Of a stretch of DNA of 64,000 bases, positions 23,754 to 37,000 are shown piece after piece (within the stretch, counting starts at the first letter, position 1; each line of letters starts with the position of its first letter). Below the pieces are notes generated by a model. That model was not told where the DNA came from. It worked only from the letters and a program-made list of their open reading frames with translations, and did not search any database. Source of the stretch: Pholiota molesta (Eukaryota > Basidiomycota > Agaricomycetes > Agaricales > Strophariaceae); the NCBI GenBank assembly GCA_014925825.1, contig JACGCK010000020.1:186001-250000 (forward strand), read 5' to 3'. The position numbers and the translations under genes are program-made.

Positions 23754-25991
23754 TCAATTCTTCAAACCTAAGACTCGCTCGTAAAAGCCAAGCTCACGCT
23801 CATACGCATCGCGCATATTAGCCTCTTGGCGCCATCCATGGCCTTCCCCAGCGTAAAGCTTGTACTCCACCACTCCTTGTCGGTCTTGTATACTTTTGAA
23901 GATCGCCTCCGATTGATCTTTGGGAACGACTTTATCTATTTCGCCTTGCAAAATCTAATCAAGAGAGCTTGGATTGAAAAATGTCATTGACAGCATACAT
24001 GTTACACTCACCAAAAGAGGAACTACAATATTGTCGGCGTGGTGGATGGGCGATCTGGCATGATAAACCTCAGGCGCATTCTCCGGGGTGCCTCCCAGAA
24101 GGTGATACATATACTGCGACTCGAACTTGTGCGTAAATTCAGCTAGCTTGTTCAGATCTGAGATGCCGTATAGGGAAGTCGCCGCTGCGAAGACCTTGAC
24201 GTCCTTGGCGGTGGATAACGCAGCGAGAACCGTGAATCCACCTGATGAGTTTCCGCGAAGGATGAGGCGGTTCGGGTCGACGAGATTGTAGGGAGCCGCG
24301 GCGAGGGTTTGCGGAGCTAGGATGCAATCTTCGACGTCGACGAGGCCCCAGGTGCCGACGAGCCTTTCCACGTATTTGCGCCCGAATCCGGAAGAGCCGC
24401 CGTAGTTTACATCGAGCCTATCAAACATCCTTAGAGATAGAGAGACGCGTAAAGTACGACTAGACGTACCACGCCCAGCCGCGCGAGGTGAAGTATTGCT
24501 TTCCCCAACTGAGTCCCTGCGTTGTACAGTTCGTCGGGCCTCCATGAACATGTACGATACACGGCGGCTTTTCGCCTTCGATGCTGCTCCCGGAATACTG
24601 AGGATTGTGTGGTGGAAAATAAACAGTGTGAAGAGGGTCGCCTGTGGGTAATATGTTCAGAGTAATGGGTTGCGGTTCGGATATGATATCGGAGGATAAC
24701 GCAGCGCCGTCGACGGTGACCGCGGGAGCAGACTTGAGAACGGCGATATTTAATTTAAAATTCTGAGAAGGTAGCAGGCTGCCTTTTACGATGGCTCCCA
24801 TGTCGTTCGTTTTCTGCCCGGAGAAAATGATTTCGTGTTTATCAAGAGAGGATACGCGGATATTTTCGATGACGACGAATGGGGTGTCGATTAATCTGGG
24901 CTCAGAATCGACATCCAGATCGACGAAGTAAAGAACGTTTCGGCCGTCCTTTAGGGCACTAAACAGGGCCATTTTCCCAGCTTTGTCCAAGATCGCATAC
25001 GGGAAGTAGTTAAATCTCCAGAAAGGAAGCCCAAAGTCCTGCGAAATAGGTTGAGAGAACAGCGGGGTTGCCTTTCCCTGCGAATATTTCCATGGGTTTA
25101 TGTATCCGGATTCGTCGGATGTGAAGATAAGGGTACCGTTATTCGCCCATGAAGGATACACAGCGCTGACTTTCCCGGGGGCGCCGGCGACATGAGTGTC
25201 GTCGGCGACAGAAAGCGTCTTGTCTGCACCGAGAATAATATTGCCCACATGAGTCTCACCGCCCTCCCAAGGCATGTCTGGATGCGACCACTGGACCCAT
25301 GCTAGTTTTTTGCCATCAGGAGACACCTTCGGTGAAGCATAGAAATCAGCCCCAGATAGAAGAGGCCGGAGCTCTTTCTTGAGAGTATCAACGACTATGA
25401 GGGTAGTGACGACTTCAGATGGAACACCATTTGTGTGATCTTCGAGGACAGCAATGAGGAGGTCTGGATGCAAAGGGTATGGCTCCAGGCAGGCGTAGCG
25501 GTATGGTTTGTCCTCTGCAATTGCGGTCGATCACAATGTCATCCAAAATAGCCTCTCATACAAGTACGAATATTGGGCGCACCTGGTGTGATAGGCTCTG
25601 GCTCAGCACTTTCTCCTCCAACACGTACGTGATAGATACGGCCGTCCACTACATGAGAGAAATACGCCAGGGAATCGTGCACGATAGCAGCTGCGCCACC
25701 GTACTCTTGGACAGCTGTTCGCACATTCCAGTCAATACCAACGATGTCGCGATCCGACTCGGTGTGAACTAGTACACAACGCCCTTTCTCCGACGGCCTA
25801 CTTTCGATATGATACACCTCAGAGGTAACGGGATCGACGATTACATCCACAATGGCATTTGCCTAAATAACCGAGGTTAGTTGTGGCAAGTACTAAGTAG
25901 AATCATGACATACCGCTTTCGTGATGGCTTCAGTTGTAATTGGAGAAGACCATGTGCCATAAGGCGCCCGTAAAGATCCAGAGGAGCTCAT
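23754..25991 (-). CDS. S9-family serine peptidase (prolyl oligopeptidase/acylaminoacyl-peptidase-like)
   Basis: Hydrolyses short peptides at the C-terminal side of a preferred residue; probably cytosolic, since no signal peptide is seen. The start at 25991-25989 gives MSSSGSLRAPYGTW. Exons encode a beta-propeller-like N-terminal part (KVSPDGKKLAWVQWSHPDMP, YPSWANNGTLIFTSDESGY), then an alpha/beta-hydrolase domain: VHVHGGPTNC, DVNYGGSSGFGRKYV, the nucleophile elbow GNSSGG at about 24240, Asp in LQGEIDKVVPKDQS at about 23940, and His in AGEGHGWRQE at about 23840. The catalytic triad is complete. The length of about 660 residues is normal for this group. Introns lie near 23955-24010, 24415-24470, 25505-25570 and 25865-25915. 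It converges on the biotin-enzyme gene. Confidence 0.88.
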
Positions 25992-27405
25992 CTAGAGATA
26001 AGGGTGTTGAATGCAGTATATTAGAGATCAAGTATGACTCGGAGGTTTGGGGTCAAGGACCATGATCGATGCTATTGATAGCACGGCTGGCCACGGGTAT
26101 TCGGTATTCTAGGCCGTGCGAGCCGCAGCAATCTAATCATACACATCGGATTGAATAAGTTCAAATTGATTTTATAGAAAAGTACTTCTAGTTTGCCTTT
26201 CAATTTGCGAGCTGATTCCTGAAAATTTGAAGCAATTTATATTATCTGAAGGGTTGCTGTTAGCGGTAAAAATTTCTCGATTCCGTTGTATCGAGTCTCG
26301 TGAGTCGCAAACCGGAATTTTGCGGCATCACTCAAGACTCTAGTTACGGAATGTCCTTGCCCAATTTCCATCCTTTTCCAGCCTACACCCGCTGCCAGTA
26401 GTTTCGCATCCTGCCACTCTGTCTCTCAAAATTTACCCTCAAGCAGACGTCAAGACATAGCAGACAATACCACGGGCTACCACCTGGCTAGTGGTGATTT
26501 TCCAGAGAATTCCTTCGGACATCAGATTACATCTATGTCGATTCGAGAATGCGCACGCGTTTCGGACGGAGGCTTGAGGTCTATCCATCGGGTTTTGTAT
26601 CCGTGAAGTCCATTTTTCTTCCTAGGTCCTGGTAGCTCGCCTGTTCAATTTTTGCTATCCCACACTCTGAAGGTTCAGATATCATAGTCCCGGAAATTGG
26701 AGAGGAAAATGTTGGGAAGCTTCCATTCATCGTGCGAGGGCGGTTGAACGAGGGTCATTATTCTTTGAATGGGCATGATTAAAGTCTGACGTCAGTTCGA
26801 GTTGGGTCCCGTAAGATCACTCTTTTGGTCCCCGTTGGGTGTAAATGGTGCTTAGCTTGGAGATTCATCAACCGTTCGCATTGCCCATTCCTCCTTTCAA
26901 CCATTGACAGAGCCGACAATTGTGAAAATATAGTGAAGATCTTGGATACATTCTTCTGGAGCATGGACAGGCGCGTTCATCGCCTTTGACATTCTCGTGT
27001 TCTGAATTTATCTCGATGAGGAAGTTATTTCAACTGGATTTCCCTCATTATATATGCCTCGTTTGAACTATCTTAGCTATTGTTTCATTGTTCCTTTGCT
27101 CCATTAATGTTTCTGTCGCCTCCAATTTCAAGCGTAGAACAATGGCAGTACCATTTGAGTACCATACTTTATCCTGCTCCGCCTATTGCTACCTTGTCCC
27201 AGTATTCATAAGATAAGATAGATTTGTCATAGATCTAGATATTATATTTGGACCGCTTTCGATGACAGTTCCTTTCCGAAAACCAAACTGAGATCTCATG
27301 TTGATCTCATGCCAGGGGGGCAGCACGCATGCCCTGTGCCCACCGACTCAGAACTTGGCCACATAAAAGTCGGCGCGGTATCAAACACAATGTACATTGA
27401 ACAAC
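25992..27405. other. 1.4-kb divergent spacer, nothing recognised
   Basis: No exon-like tract or known repeat was found between the S9 peptidase start and the F-box gene start. It presumably holds both promoters. Confidence 0.4.
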
Positions 27406-29437
27406 ATGCTCTTCCTCGAATTATCCCCGGAACTGATCGAGAGGATCCTCTATGAGCTACCTGCCCGTGATCTACTCGCATGCACACTCCTCAGCAAATT
27501 CATCTACACCACCATCCGCGGCTCCATTCGCCTCGTATACAAGGTCGCACTGATGGCCTTTGGAGCGGAGGACAATATTTTTTCGACGCTGTCTACGAAT
27601 GTGAAACTGGATTCGCTGCAAAATAGTCAGCTGGCATGGATCAATTTGATTCCTCGGTGCAAGTACCAGACCGATTTTCCGATTGCTTTCGTTGGCACGA
27701 ATGTAGCCCTCGGCGGGGGCATACTACTTTATGGAACCAGGGATGACAGTGGCGATCACAGACTAAACTTGTTACAGCTTATGACCTCGAATGATTTAGA
27801 ACCGGGCGCTCCAATCGATTATTCCACATTTTCTCAGCAAAGTTGGAATATATACGGGGACAGGTCTTCACGGAAGTTGCTAGCATACGGTCCCTCTTTA
27901 CGTGAGCATGGTCTACTCGCCGAAGTCCATAGGTACGTCGGATTCTCTAAATATTCAAACGCTTGATGGATTATGGACGTTTTACACAGTGAATGGGAAG
28001 GAGAGAAGGAGAATGCGACAACGTTCAAGATCTCGATCTATTTGCGTCCACACCCCGGACCAACGCCGGGTGGGAGCCACCATGTATATGTCATGGACTG
28101 TCCAACACCGCACCCCTTCGTTGCCCTTCAGATCGTCGGAAAGCACATCGTCATTATTGTAGGCGTTCCCGAAGACGATGAAGACAACGGGCAGGATAAC
28201 ATTTTTGTCTACGATTTTATTTCAGATGTGCTCTGAATGGTATGTTTATCAAAGCTCAATTGATATTGGATAGAATTTGATGAAATCCGATTTAGGCCTT
28301 CCGGGCACCGTCGAAAACATATCGTAGTGTCGTCTTTTTAGACGAAAACCTCATTCTTCTCCCAAATATTCAAGAACGCAGCCTTGATATCTTCTCCATC
28401 CCATCGCAGCCAACATTTGAGCCCATAGCCGCCCTTATTTCGCTAGATCTGCCGATCCTGCTGGCGAGATTCTCTTACCAGTTAATCCTTTGCATGGCAA
28501 ATCCCGCCCCTGTGAGTGAGAGCTCGTACGCGGAGATGTACCGCAGATTTTCTGAGAAATCGAGAGATCATCTCCGGTTCACTCTTCATCCACAACGGGG
28601 GTATTTGAAGTGCGCCGAGGAATCTCTTTGTGTCTTTACTGTGTGTGTAGAGACAGCCCACGATTCTCAAAACAACCCGCGTCAGCGCGTTGAAGAATTT
28701 ACATTTGTGGTCCATCGCAGCGCACTTTTAGAGATAGTAGTGGAATATGACGAGAAACTCTTGCGAACAAACCATCCCCATTCTCCACCTCACCCAGGGC
28801 CCAAATACCATATCCTGCCGATGGACGTTCCGCTAAGAGTAGGGTGCAGATGGATTCTGATACGGGCCATATCCAAAGGGAGGAAGATTCGGGTGACACC
28901 TTTTGGGACATGCCCGCTGTTCTCAATCCCATTTCTTGGGAGAATTGGGGACCTCACATTACGCGCTGGTTTAACAACTCCAATTTAGCGCCAGGTGACT
29001 TGACAAGAGGCTGGGGAGAGAGGTGTGTGCGATTGGCACCCCGCGCTCCCTTCCGATATGGGCATCACGAAGGAGGGATTCCTTATGTTGTGATCCATTT
29101 CTTTCGCTCAAGCCGCGCCATGGCACGTTTTCCGCGGGCACCTATGATAATTCCTAGCCTCGAACCTTGGATCCTCACATCGGTCAACCAAACAGCGACT
29201 AACCCTGAATATCGTGGGGCAATTAAATCTCGTATAGAGATGATCGACTTCACACTTCCCGGTTGCGCGGCTAAATTGGAAGCACCCACATATTTACTCA
29301 ACCACGTTTTTCTGCACCCAGTGATTAGCGCCTTGCCGTATTATTTTCGAGCGTCCAAGGAGAGAGTGATTTGGGATCGAGTCCTGATCGACGACCAGAT
29401 GATTATTGGTACCAAAATATGTTTCTACCCCCTGTAG
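27406..29437 (+). CDS. F-box protein, 3' end interrupted by a transposon
   Basis: Substrate adaptor of an SCF ubiquitin ligase. The ATG at 27406 gives MLFLELSPELIERILYELPA then RDLLACTLLSKFIYTTIRGS, a standard agaric F-box that contacts Skp1. After an intron (about 27932-27996) come EWEGEKENATTFKISIYL and further exons to ISWENWGPHITRWF (about 28940), the conserved C-terminal motif of this family. A net one-base loss shifts the frame between about 28830 and 28920. The last native codons are ATG ATT ATT GGT (29399-29410). The transposon begins at 29412, and the reading continues for eight codons into its terminal repeat (TKICFYPL) to the TAG at 29435-29437. The original continuation is at 41211 on the far side of the element, where ATT CGC is followed by a plausible GTAAGC donor. 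Confidence 0.8.
29403..29411 (+). repeat. Left 9-bp target-site duplication (TTATTGGTA)
   Basis: Identical to 41203-41211, exactly 11,800 bp away, and directly abutting the element ends. It lies within an F-box codon run. Confidence 0.85.
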
Positions 29438-29451
29438 TCTTTGACTTGACC
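29412..29451 (+). repeat. Left terminal inverted repeat
   Basis: Against the complement of 41202-41163, about 34 of 40 positions match, with the run GTTTCTACCCCC TGTAGTCTTTGA identical. Confidence 0.8.
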
Positions 29452-29945
29452 TGGGTTTGCTAAGCACTGACTTGGCAGGCCCCAAATGTACTGAGTTGAC
29501 CCCCCTTTTGGAGATATCAAGTACTGATTTGACCTATTTTCAAAGTACTGATCTGACTGGCTGCTAATGTACTAAGTTGACCCAGCTTTTAAAACTCCTG
29601 ATCTACCCCTCTTTTCTAAGTACTGACTTGACATTTTCTAAGTACTGAGTTGACATTTTCTAAGTACCAATTTGACCATGGAAATTCAACTACTGGGTTA
29701 ACCTAGACTTTTGACATATCAAACTACTGAGTTAACCTGAGTTTTGAAGTACTGAGCTAACCAGGACTTTCCTATAGCAAAGTACTGAGTTAACCTGAGT
29801 TTTGAAGTACTGAGTTAACCTGGACTTTGATACATACCAAGCTACTAAGCTGACCTGGCTTTTGGAGTACAAAGTTGACCTGGATTTTATATATAGAAAA
29901 GTACTGATTTGACCCGGGTTTAGAAGTACTAAGTTAACCTGGGTT
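29440..29945 (+). repeat. Left subterminal array of AAGTACTGAGTTAACC-type units
   Basis: About twenty degenerate copies of a 18-36-nt unit centred on GTACTGAGTTRACC, often as two half-units per ~36 nt. The matching array on the right is in opposite orientation, as expected for transposase-binding sites near both ends. Confidence 0.8.
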
Positions 29946-30325
29946 TGCAGTTCGTCTCGCCGCGCTGTACTTCGTCTCGTAGCGCCCCAGGTCATCTTGT
30001 TGCGCCCGGATTTTATTTACCGCGCTCCAGGTCGTCTCGCCGCGCCCGCTTTTATCCGCCGCACTCGCACCCGTATAGCAGCACGCACATCCAGTTCGCC
30101 GCGCTTTAGGCTGTCTCACAGCATGTATATCCAACTCGCGGCGCTCTAGGTCAATTTGCCGCCCTTTAACTCATCTCGTCGCGCTATAGTCCATCTCGTC
30201 GTGCTGTAATTCGTTTTACCACGCTCCAGGATGTCGTCGCGCTTTAGGACGTCTCGCCGCGCCCCAGGCCGTCTCGTCGCGCCCGTATTTAATTCTCCAC
30301 GCTGTAGCTCATCTCGCCATCATCA
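29946..30325 (+). repeat. Left inner array of CGTCTCGCCGCGC-type units
   Basis: Degenerate ~20-nt units such as TTCGTCTCGCCGCGCTGTAC and CAGGTCGTCTCGCCGCGCCC. They are strikingly CpG-rich and in the same strand orientation as the right-hand array at 39745-40270. Confidence 0.75.
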
Positions 30326-32476
30326 GCAAAAAAGCAGTTTTAATACGTAGGTTTACCTGAATATAATTCATACATAATGGATTTCAGCCCGAGTATAAGG
30401 ACACAAAAACCATAGTAGAAGATTTTAACCATCTTGTAATGTAGTTACAATTATTATACCCATTCTGATGCCTCAGAAATGTTGTGTACCCATACAAGGA
30501 TATCAGAATTGTTTCGTTACCATTACAATGTTGATTACGAGGGTAGTTGCAACCCCAATACAAATGTTCCTAAAGGACCACAATCTGAGGCGATAAATTC
30601 TATAACATTTCAATCGGGTTAGAATATTTCCTGGGATTACAACTACCATATATATCTTCATAAGCTGTTTGGAATGACTTTTACGGTAACAACCTTGGAC
30701 AATGGATTCTTTTGGTGCCAGCATAGAGTAATGATTTCTTTAGGTTGTCCATACATTTTTGTCAGTTAGAATATCTTGAGGTATTGTATATAGGATGAAA
30801 TTATAGGTAATGGATTGCTTTAGTTCACAAAGCATGTAAAATCTCATTGTAATGCGGCCAGCAACGCTGAGAGCCTGGGTGTACAGCCACCCTCTCGGGC
30901 CGTCGCGTGGGATACTATACGCGACACCTTTGGCTCTTTATCCTCGTTCGGCTGTTATTCTAAGAGAATCTGAATAGACAGAACTATATATGATTCGAAA
31001 CTCAATACATTTCTAGTGTTATAATATATATTCAGCCCATACTGAGCAAGGAATGAGGAAGGCATGCTTATTCAGCTGGTTCCAGAACCAGCTGAATAAG
31101 CGCACAGCCACCATAAGCTGCAGGATATCTTTCCTTCGTCATTTTCCCTCACACACTTTTCAGAGAGATTGACAAAGTACATACAGATGTAGAGTAGAAT
31201 TATATCTTTCATTCCGTATACACATTGTACCTTAGCCTTAGACCCCTCGACTTACAGGCCGCCTTTTATTGTAAGTAGTACTAACTTATTTCAAACTCCG
31301 CAGGCCGCTGTTTCAATCGACTGATCGCTCAACCTCCTCGTTCAATCCATCACCATCGCCGGGCTCATGGAATTCAGGCGTCCTCTGGCTCACGGCACAA
31401 TCTCAAGCGCGGCTTGTATCGTTCTGGGGCTCTCATGCGCGGGGCTCCGGCTGCCAGAGGTCATGATGATGTGGCCCGACGATGGGCACCTATGGGTGCT
31501 CGCACCACCAATCTCGCCTACTGCTTTGCACGAATTTCCGCCTTCCTGCCACTCTGTTCAATCGTACATATTGCGAAGGTGAGCCCTGCCTTTCCAAACG
31601 ACTTGAGCTCACGCCTGGGCTCGTCGTTTGGCGTCATATCTTTCTTCAACCGCTGACTCCATCTTTTTGTTTTTCAACCATTTTTTATATCTTGGACTCA
31701 ACCCATCCCACCCGGCAACAACATAGAGGCTACAGACAACCGATAGGTGGGAATGAGAAGCCAGGGAAGACCTGAGGAAGCGGGAGATCCCCCAGGTACG
31801 TCCCCTAGCCCAATCTTTGCATCCCCTCTCACCCGCCCTTCTTTGCCCAATAGCATGACATCGTCACTACCGCGGCACGTCTTCGAGATCTCGCGCACCA
31901 GCAAACGAGGATACGTCGAATGTCGACAGCTTTGAGCTCATGCGGGGTCTTGAGTACGAGTACAACCGAACTGCACGCCAACAACGGCAAGGGATGCCTG
32001 CCATCTTCCTGCGAATGAACGACAGCGGGCGCATGGATGACGAACACGAACGACAGCACACGAACGACGAATGACGGCACATGAACGACGAACGACGGCG
32101 GGTGAATGGATGTCAAATGACGGCCGGTGCGCTATCATCTGTTCGTCAATCGTGCACCCGCCATCATTCGTTCATCATTCTTGCTACCCATGAGCTCTAC
32201 CACCCTATCACCGTCTCTTCGTACAACGGGCACTGCACTTGCAGTGTTTGGCGGCGTGGAGACGCAAACTGGAAGGTGGTATCACGTCTGTGTATGTGGC
32301 AGAGAGCCGCGAGCGCTCTCTGAGCTCTCGCACTGACATCGAGCCTCATGAATTACTTCTCAATGAACTCCCGCGGCAGCATCAAGTTCCATCTGCAGAC
32401 TGTAAGCCTCATTAGTTAGGCCTTCAGGCCATGTCCCATCAATTCAAACAAAACAAACATAGATTCTGTGCCTGTG
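30326..32476. other. Non-coding interior of the transposon (left part)
   Basis: About 2.1 kb downstream of the transposase stop. It contains a 36-bp near-perfect palindrome (31066-31101), a GTCGCGT..ACGCGAC hairpin (30902-30925) and a GAACGACGAACGACGGC-type tandem run (about 32015-32100). Several short open frames on both strands (31367-32138) lack motifs and are not called. Confidence 0.5.
31066..31101. repeat. 36-bp palindrome with 2-nt loop
   Basis: Arms GCTTATTCAGCTGGTTC and GAACCAGCTGAATAAGC are exact complements, separated by CA. It lies in the non-coding interior of the transposon. Confidence 0.9.
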
Positions 32477-35400
32477 CTAATACTCAGCAAATCCCAAGTC
32501 ATCTTCCTCATCTCCTTCACCCAATCCATCCTCAGGACCCAGATCATCATCAGCAACCTCCTCCAATTCTTCCCTCTCATCATCGCTCTCAGGCCATTCC
32601 AACGGCCCATCAGAGTACTCTTCCTCCTCTTCGAGCTCTTCGTCCATTTCGGGTTGGATATTTTGATCAGGCAAAGGTTCCTCATCCGAACTTGATCCCT
32701 CATCTGAACTTTCTGATTCCTCATCCGAACTTCCCGATTCCTCATCAGAACATACTCCATCCGAGGCAACTCCTTTTCTAGCTTTGTCGAAATCACTGTG
32801 ATGGCGATCCTGACGAAATGAGTCCGTGGCGTTGCGTGTGCTGTGGTGACCAACACCACCACCTCGATATCGCATGAACATGTCACGATCGACAAAACTA
32901 TTCAACCATAACTTCAATCAGTGGTCCACTACGGTGTTTAGAAAATGAGATCATGACATACTAATTGATGTAGTAAAAATTGTAATCATAATCGCCTTCG
33001 TGTGGCAGTCGTGCATGAATGGAAGGCGGGAGATCGTCAAGAGTTGATCCATGATTGAAGGCTGGTACCAGGTGAACTCCTCGGATAACATGAGCTGGAT
33101 CCACAAAACCAAAGGATGGTGAAAGGCCTGTCTCTTCATCGACCTCATGTCTGACGAAGCCAATCCGTGGCAGCCGGCGAGCTTTCCAGCCGCTCCGAGA
33201 CTGCTGTGTTGGGTCAGCTCCATACCACCGTACCCAGAGAAAATCCATCGTTGCCGACTCCGCCATGCTTGAGTGCTGAACAACAGCATGGAAAATGCCA
33301 ATGATGCGTGCATACCAATAGGGGTGTTCACTGTCGTCGCGCGACATCAGCATAATGTTTGCATGTGTACGAGGATTCAGGGAATCCTGATCGCGTTGCA
33401 TATCATATGTGGTGTAGTTGATCCGTATGACCTTATGACGATAGATACGCCCACCCACAATGCGAACGGTAGCACGTTCAGCATCTGTGAATGGAACATC
33501 GTCGCCTTCCCATTCTTTCCCTCGGTGAAGGATGCGCCCCAAGAGGTGGTCTTGCAGAGAGTCGAGGAAACCCTGTAGAGTAGTCAGCTCACTTTTCAAC
33601 CAGAAATTCAGAGAAAAATCTTACCGTGAGGGCGGGGTCATCTGAATTATCACCGAGCCATGTAGATAGCGTAAGAGCGTGTCGCGTCTCATGGGACATT
33701 TCATAGTGATCATATGGTGAGTGAGTGGGCATTTTCTCAACCTCGTTAAAGGGAATAATTATGCCATTAGCATTTGACATTCTCTTGTTGTTGAGACGTC
33801 GTCGTTTTGCGGGTCGCTTTTGGTAGGTACCGAGGTTATGTAGAATTCGCTCACGGCGGGTGTGTTTTGCGATACCAATTGTGAATTTTCCTTTGTGTGA
33901 ACGGGGATAAAACCGCTTGACACGTCGGTGTTCAAGTTCTCCCTGATTGTCATAATACATATGTTAATAAATGTTTCTGTGATAGAAAAATTTCTAATAT
34001 CACCGTCTGGGTAGTAAAATTATCTGTTGTTCCAAAGAGACGAATGTAGGATGGGTAATCGCCAAGCGCATGAAGCTTATAAGTCGCCATATTGAATTTT
34101 CGTTGCCGTCTTTCACCCTCAGGATCTTTTCCTTTTCCTTTTGATATATCAGCAGGTGATATTCCAGCTTTAGCTCTCTTTATAGCCAAGGCTTGCTTAC
34201 GCCTGCCTCTTGCAGCCTCTTCTGAAGGTAGCTCCGTCGTTAGAAATTTATCACATACAGCTGAAGAAAAGAGACGCAAGTTTGAGCCCAAGCGTATTGT
34301 TGAGCTTTCAAGATCTCGGATTGTTGTCTCGGTATGAAGACGAAGTTTTGCCAAAGCATGCCAAGTTGCGAATTCAAATAGAAGATCCAAGATGATCTTG
34401 CTATCTTTATCGTCAAAAAGACCCTCAAAAGCGGGTATAGCACACTATATAGATAATGTTAATCCAAATCATTTGAAAGGAGACGTTAACACACCTGGAG
34501 GAGATCTTCAAAATCTCTTGCTGCTAGCTTTTTCATTCCTGACACATTGTTGTTGAATTTACGTATCGTATCACGCCCAAATGTTGAAATTTGACGGTAT
34601 CTTATCAAAGGTTTCAATGTAAAACCTCATATATCAGACGCTTGGAAAGATATAGTTACCTTTGATTAAGCGCTTGAATACCATCGCCCCCTTGTGCATA
34701 CAATAGCCGTATGAGGTGAGTGAATGTCATCTTCCAGACACCGAGTTCAAACTCGTGCATAAGATCAGGGCAGAACATATCGTAGAAGTTGAAGCCATGT
34801 GGTTCCAACTTGTTCGAAAAAGCATTCTATAGAAAAGGAATATAAGCTCGTGAATTTAGCAATAAATATCACAAATTTACTCGTGTGGGTGTCAATGATT
34901 TTGAAGCAAGTAAATTGTTGATAGCGGTGGAATTAATCTTGATACCTTTACTATATATCCATTTACGAGCTTGTTCAATGTCGAATCGCTGATACTCGCT
35001 ATCAATTCGTGCATGCTTTTCACGCTGTTGAAGATCACGCTTTGATCCCAGTTTGTGAATGTCACATTTTTTGACGAGGCAACGAGGGCATGGATGGGTA
35101 CCCAAAGATTTGATACAGGCAAGAAGAACTCTGTAAGTTCATATAAGTATATATATATAGACGGTTTCCAAGAAAAAACTGGACGTACTTCTCGGGATAA
35201 TCTGCTGAGTAGATAAATATTCGGAGGAAAAGTCGCCGTTTGATTCCATCGGGAAACATGATGACAATTCCATTTACGTAGGCATCCATAAAGTCGTCAT
35301 CGTCCAACATTAGCTGCCAGATAGCTTGCATAAGCTCACGTCGCAAATGCGTAAGAACTTCCGCAGTTGCTGGTTTTCCAAACTCCTTCGTATAGAAGTC

Positions 35401-36801
35401 TTGTATTGCGTCATCAAGCTGTAACCTACTATTAGTCAAGTATTTAATATAAGTGAGAAAGCTTCTCACCTCAGGAATATACGCCATGTGATGAGCCGCA
35501 AAAGATGTAGGCTTACAGCGAGAATACTTGGATTGGTTTCCAAGATACAAATAAACAGGCCACAAAGATGCCGTTCCAAATGTTGCGAGGTGGGTGGAGT
35601 CTGACCAGATAAGCATTGGTGCGATGACAGTCTCGAGATCACAGTCGGAGTGAGGCTGAGAGTTGATCTTGGCTTGTTCTTTGAGAAATGCATCCGAATT
35701 GTAAATTTCAGAATATAAGCGCTCTGGCTCAGAATCCTCTGATGGCTTCCAATACTCCTCAAATGGTGATAGATGAAATTGAGTTGCACTGTCCTCCATA
35801 AACGCCGCCTTGATAACCTCCAAAGGTTTGCGATAAAATAGTCCTTGAACATCATACTGGAGTGCGTTGCTCTCCGGGCCGTGAGATCCACGATCCACTG
35901 GTGGTAAAGTGATTGGGACGGATGTTTCAATCCATCCATCTTCAGAACCAAGGACTGAGCGAGGGCTTTGACGATACTGATCAAGATTTCGGGCTTCTTT
36001 GGCAGCGTCAAACCCGGTAAGGTCTTCAAGATGAAAAGTAGGATTGAGAAGGACATTATGGACAAGATTGTTCAAATCTGTAAAGGACTTGGTGTTGCAT
36101 CCATTATAGAGCCACCCCATGAGGAGCTCCTTCGTAGTAGAGAGCTTGCTTTTGGCTGAAGGATCGGGATGATGAGACGTAGCAGGTATGGTGATATTAG
36201 GAATAGAGGATGGCAAAATGTTTGAATCAGGAGTCGGTTCGTCAGGAATAAATGAAGGATTAGTCCATTTGTAGGACCTGTAGACACCGTAGTAATTCGG
36301 CTCAGTTGTGAACTCTGGGACATTGTCCTCAGCGACCGATATATTAGGTGACTGGGGGATCGAGATAGGAGGTTCGGGTGATTGTGGGGCAATTGAAGCT
36401 GGCGACGGTGTCTGGTGATACCGTTTAGGAAGCTGCTTTGTTCGTTTTGGATATCTGGTAGAGCTTGTAGAGTCCGGAAATATAGACTGATTATAGCAAA
36501 AACAATATTCAGTGAAGCACGATAATTTGAACCAGAAAATTAAACTCACAGCCTTGTCAGATTGTAATTCAATAGCAGGTGCTATTGGCAGGCTGGGTAT
36601 ATTTGATGGGCCAGCCTCATTTTGGGAACTTTCTATAGTATTATCATTGGAGGGAGGAATATTGCTGTCTTCATTGGCATTTTCTTGTCTGCGGAGTCCA
36701 GTTCTTCGCTTATTTTTGTAGGGTTGGCAAGTGGGTGTATGGCCAGAGAGACCTCGGGATAGGGAAAAAGTTTTGTGGCATCCTGGGCACTTATAGACCA
36801 T
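32477..36801 (-). CDS. Plavaka transposase
   Basis: DDE-type transposase that would cut and join the ends of the surrounding element. The ATG at 36801-36799 gives MVYKCPGCHKTFSLSRGLSG then HTPTCQPYK, an N-terminal C2HC zinc finger. A Pro/Ser-rich linker leads to the catalytic part. Family landmarks appear in order: GWLYNGCNTKSFTDLNNLV (~36100), IWSDSTHLATFGTASLWP (~35600, first Asp), PATAEVLTHLRRELMQAIW (~35340), PRCLVKK (~35070), PDLMHEFELGVWKMTF (~34770, second Asp), LFEFATWHALAKLRLHT (~34370), TYKLHALGDYPSYIRLFGTT (~34060) and GELEHRRVKRFYPRSHKGKF (~33930, Glu). The C-terminal FVDRDMFMRYRGGGVGH (~32885) precedes an acidic tail. Several introns (for example near 36545-36480, 35460-35420, 33580-33625, 32920-32960) keep the frame open. 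I see no obvious lesion. Confidence 0.88.
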
Positions 36802-37000
36802 TATAATGAGCTAATATTGCAAAGTAGCCCAGCTAGTGCCAGTGATACAGTAAGTATATTGTACTCGAGTACAATCTTGAACGTACGATGGATGCTTGGT
36901 GGGTTTAATCCGGCCCGAAAGGTCATGTGACTTTCGCGTCGAAATCTCTTCGAAGTTCGCGTGCCCAGGAGATCAGGTTGTATTCTTCCCTCTTACCACC
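36802..37000. promoter_or_regulatory. Shared divergent promoter of transposase and passenger gene
   Basis: 199 bp separate the two start codons and must contain both promoters. No certain TATA box stands out. Confidence 0.4.

Noticed and set aside
32431..32781. Plus-strand frames rich in His, Pro and Gln
   Set aside because: Antisense of the acidic Glu/Asp/Ser tail of the transposase.
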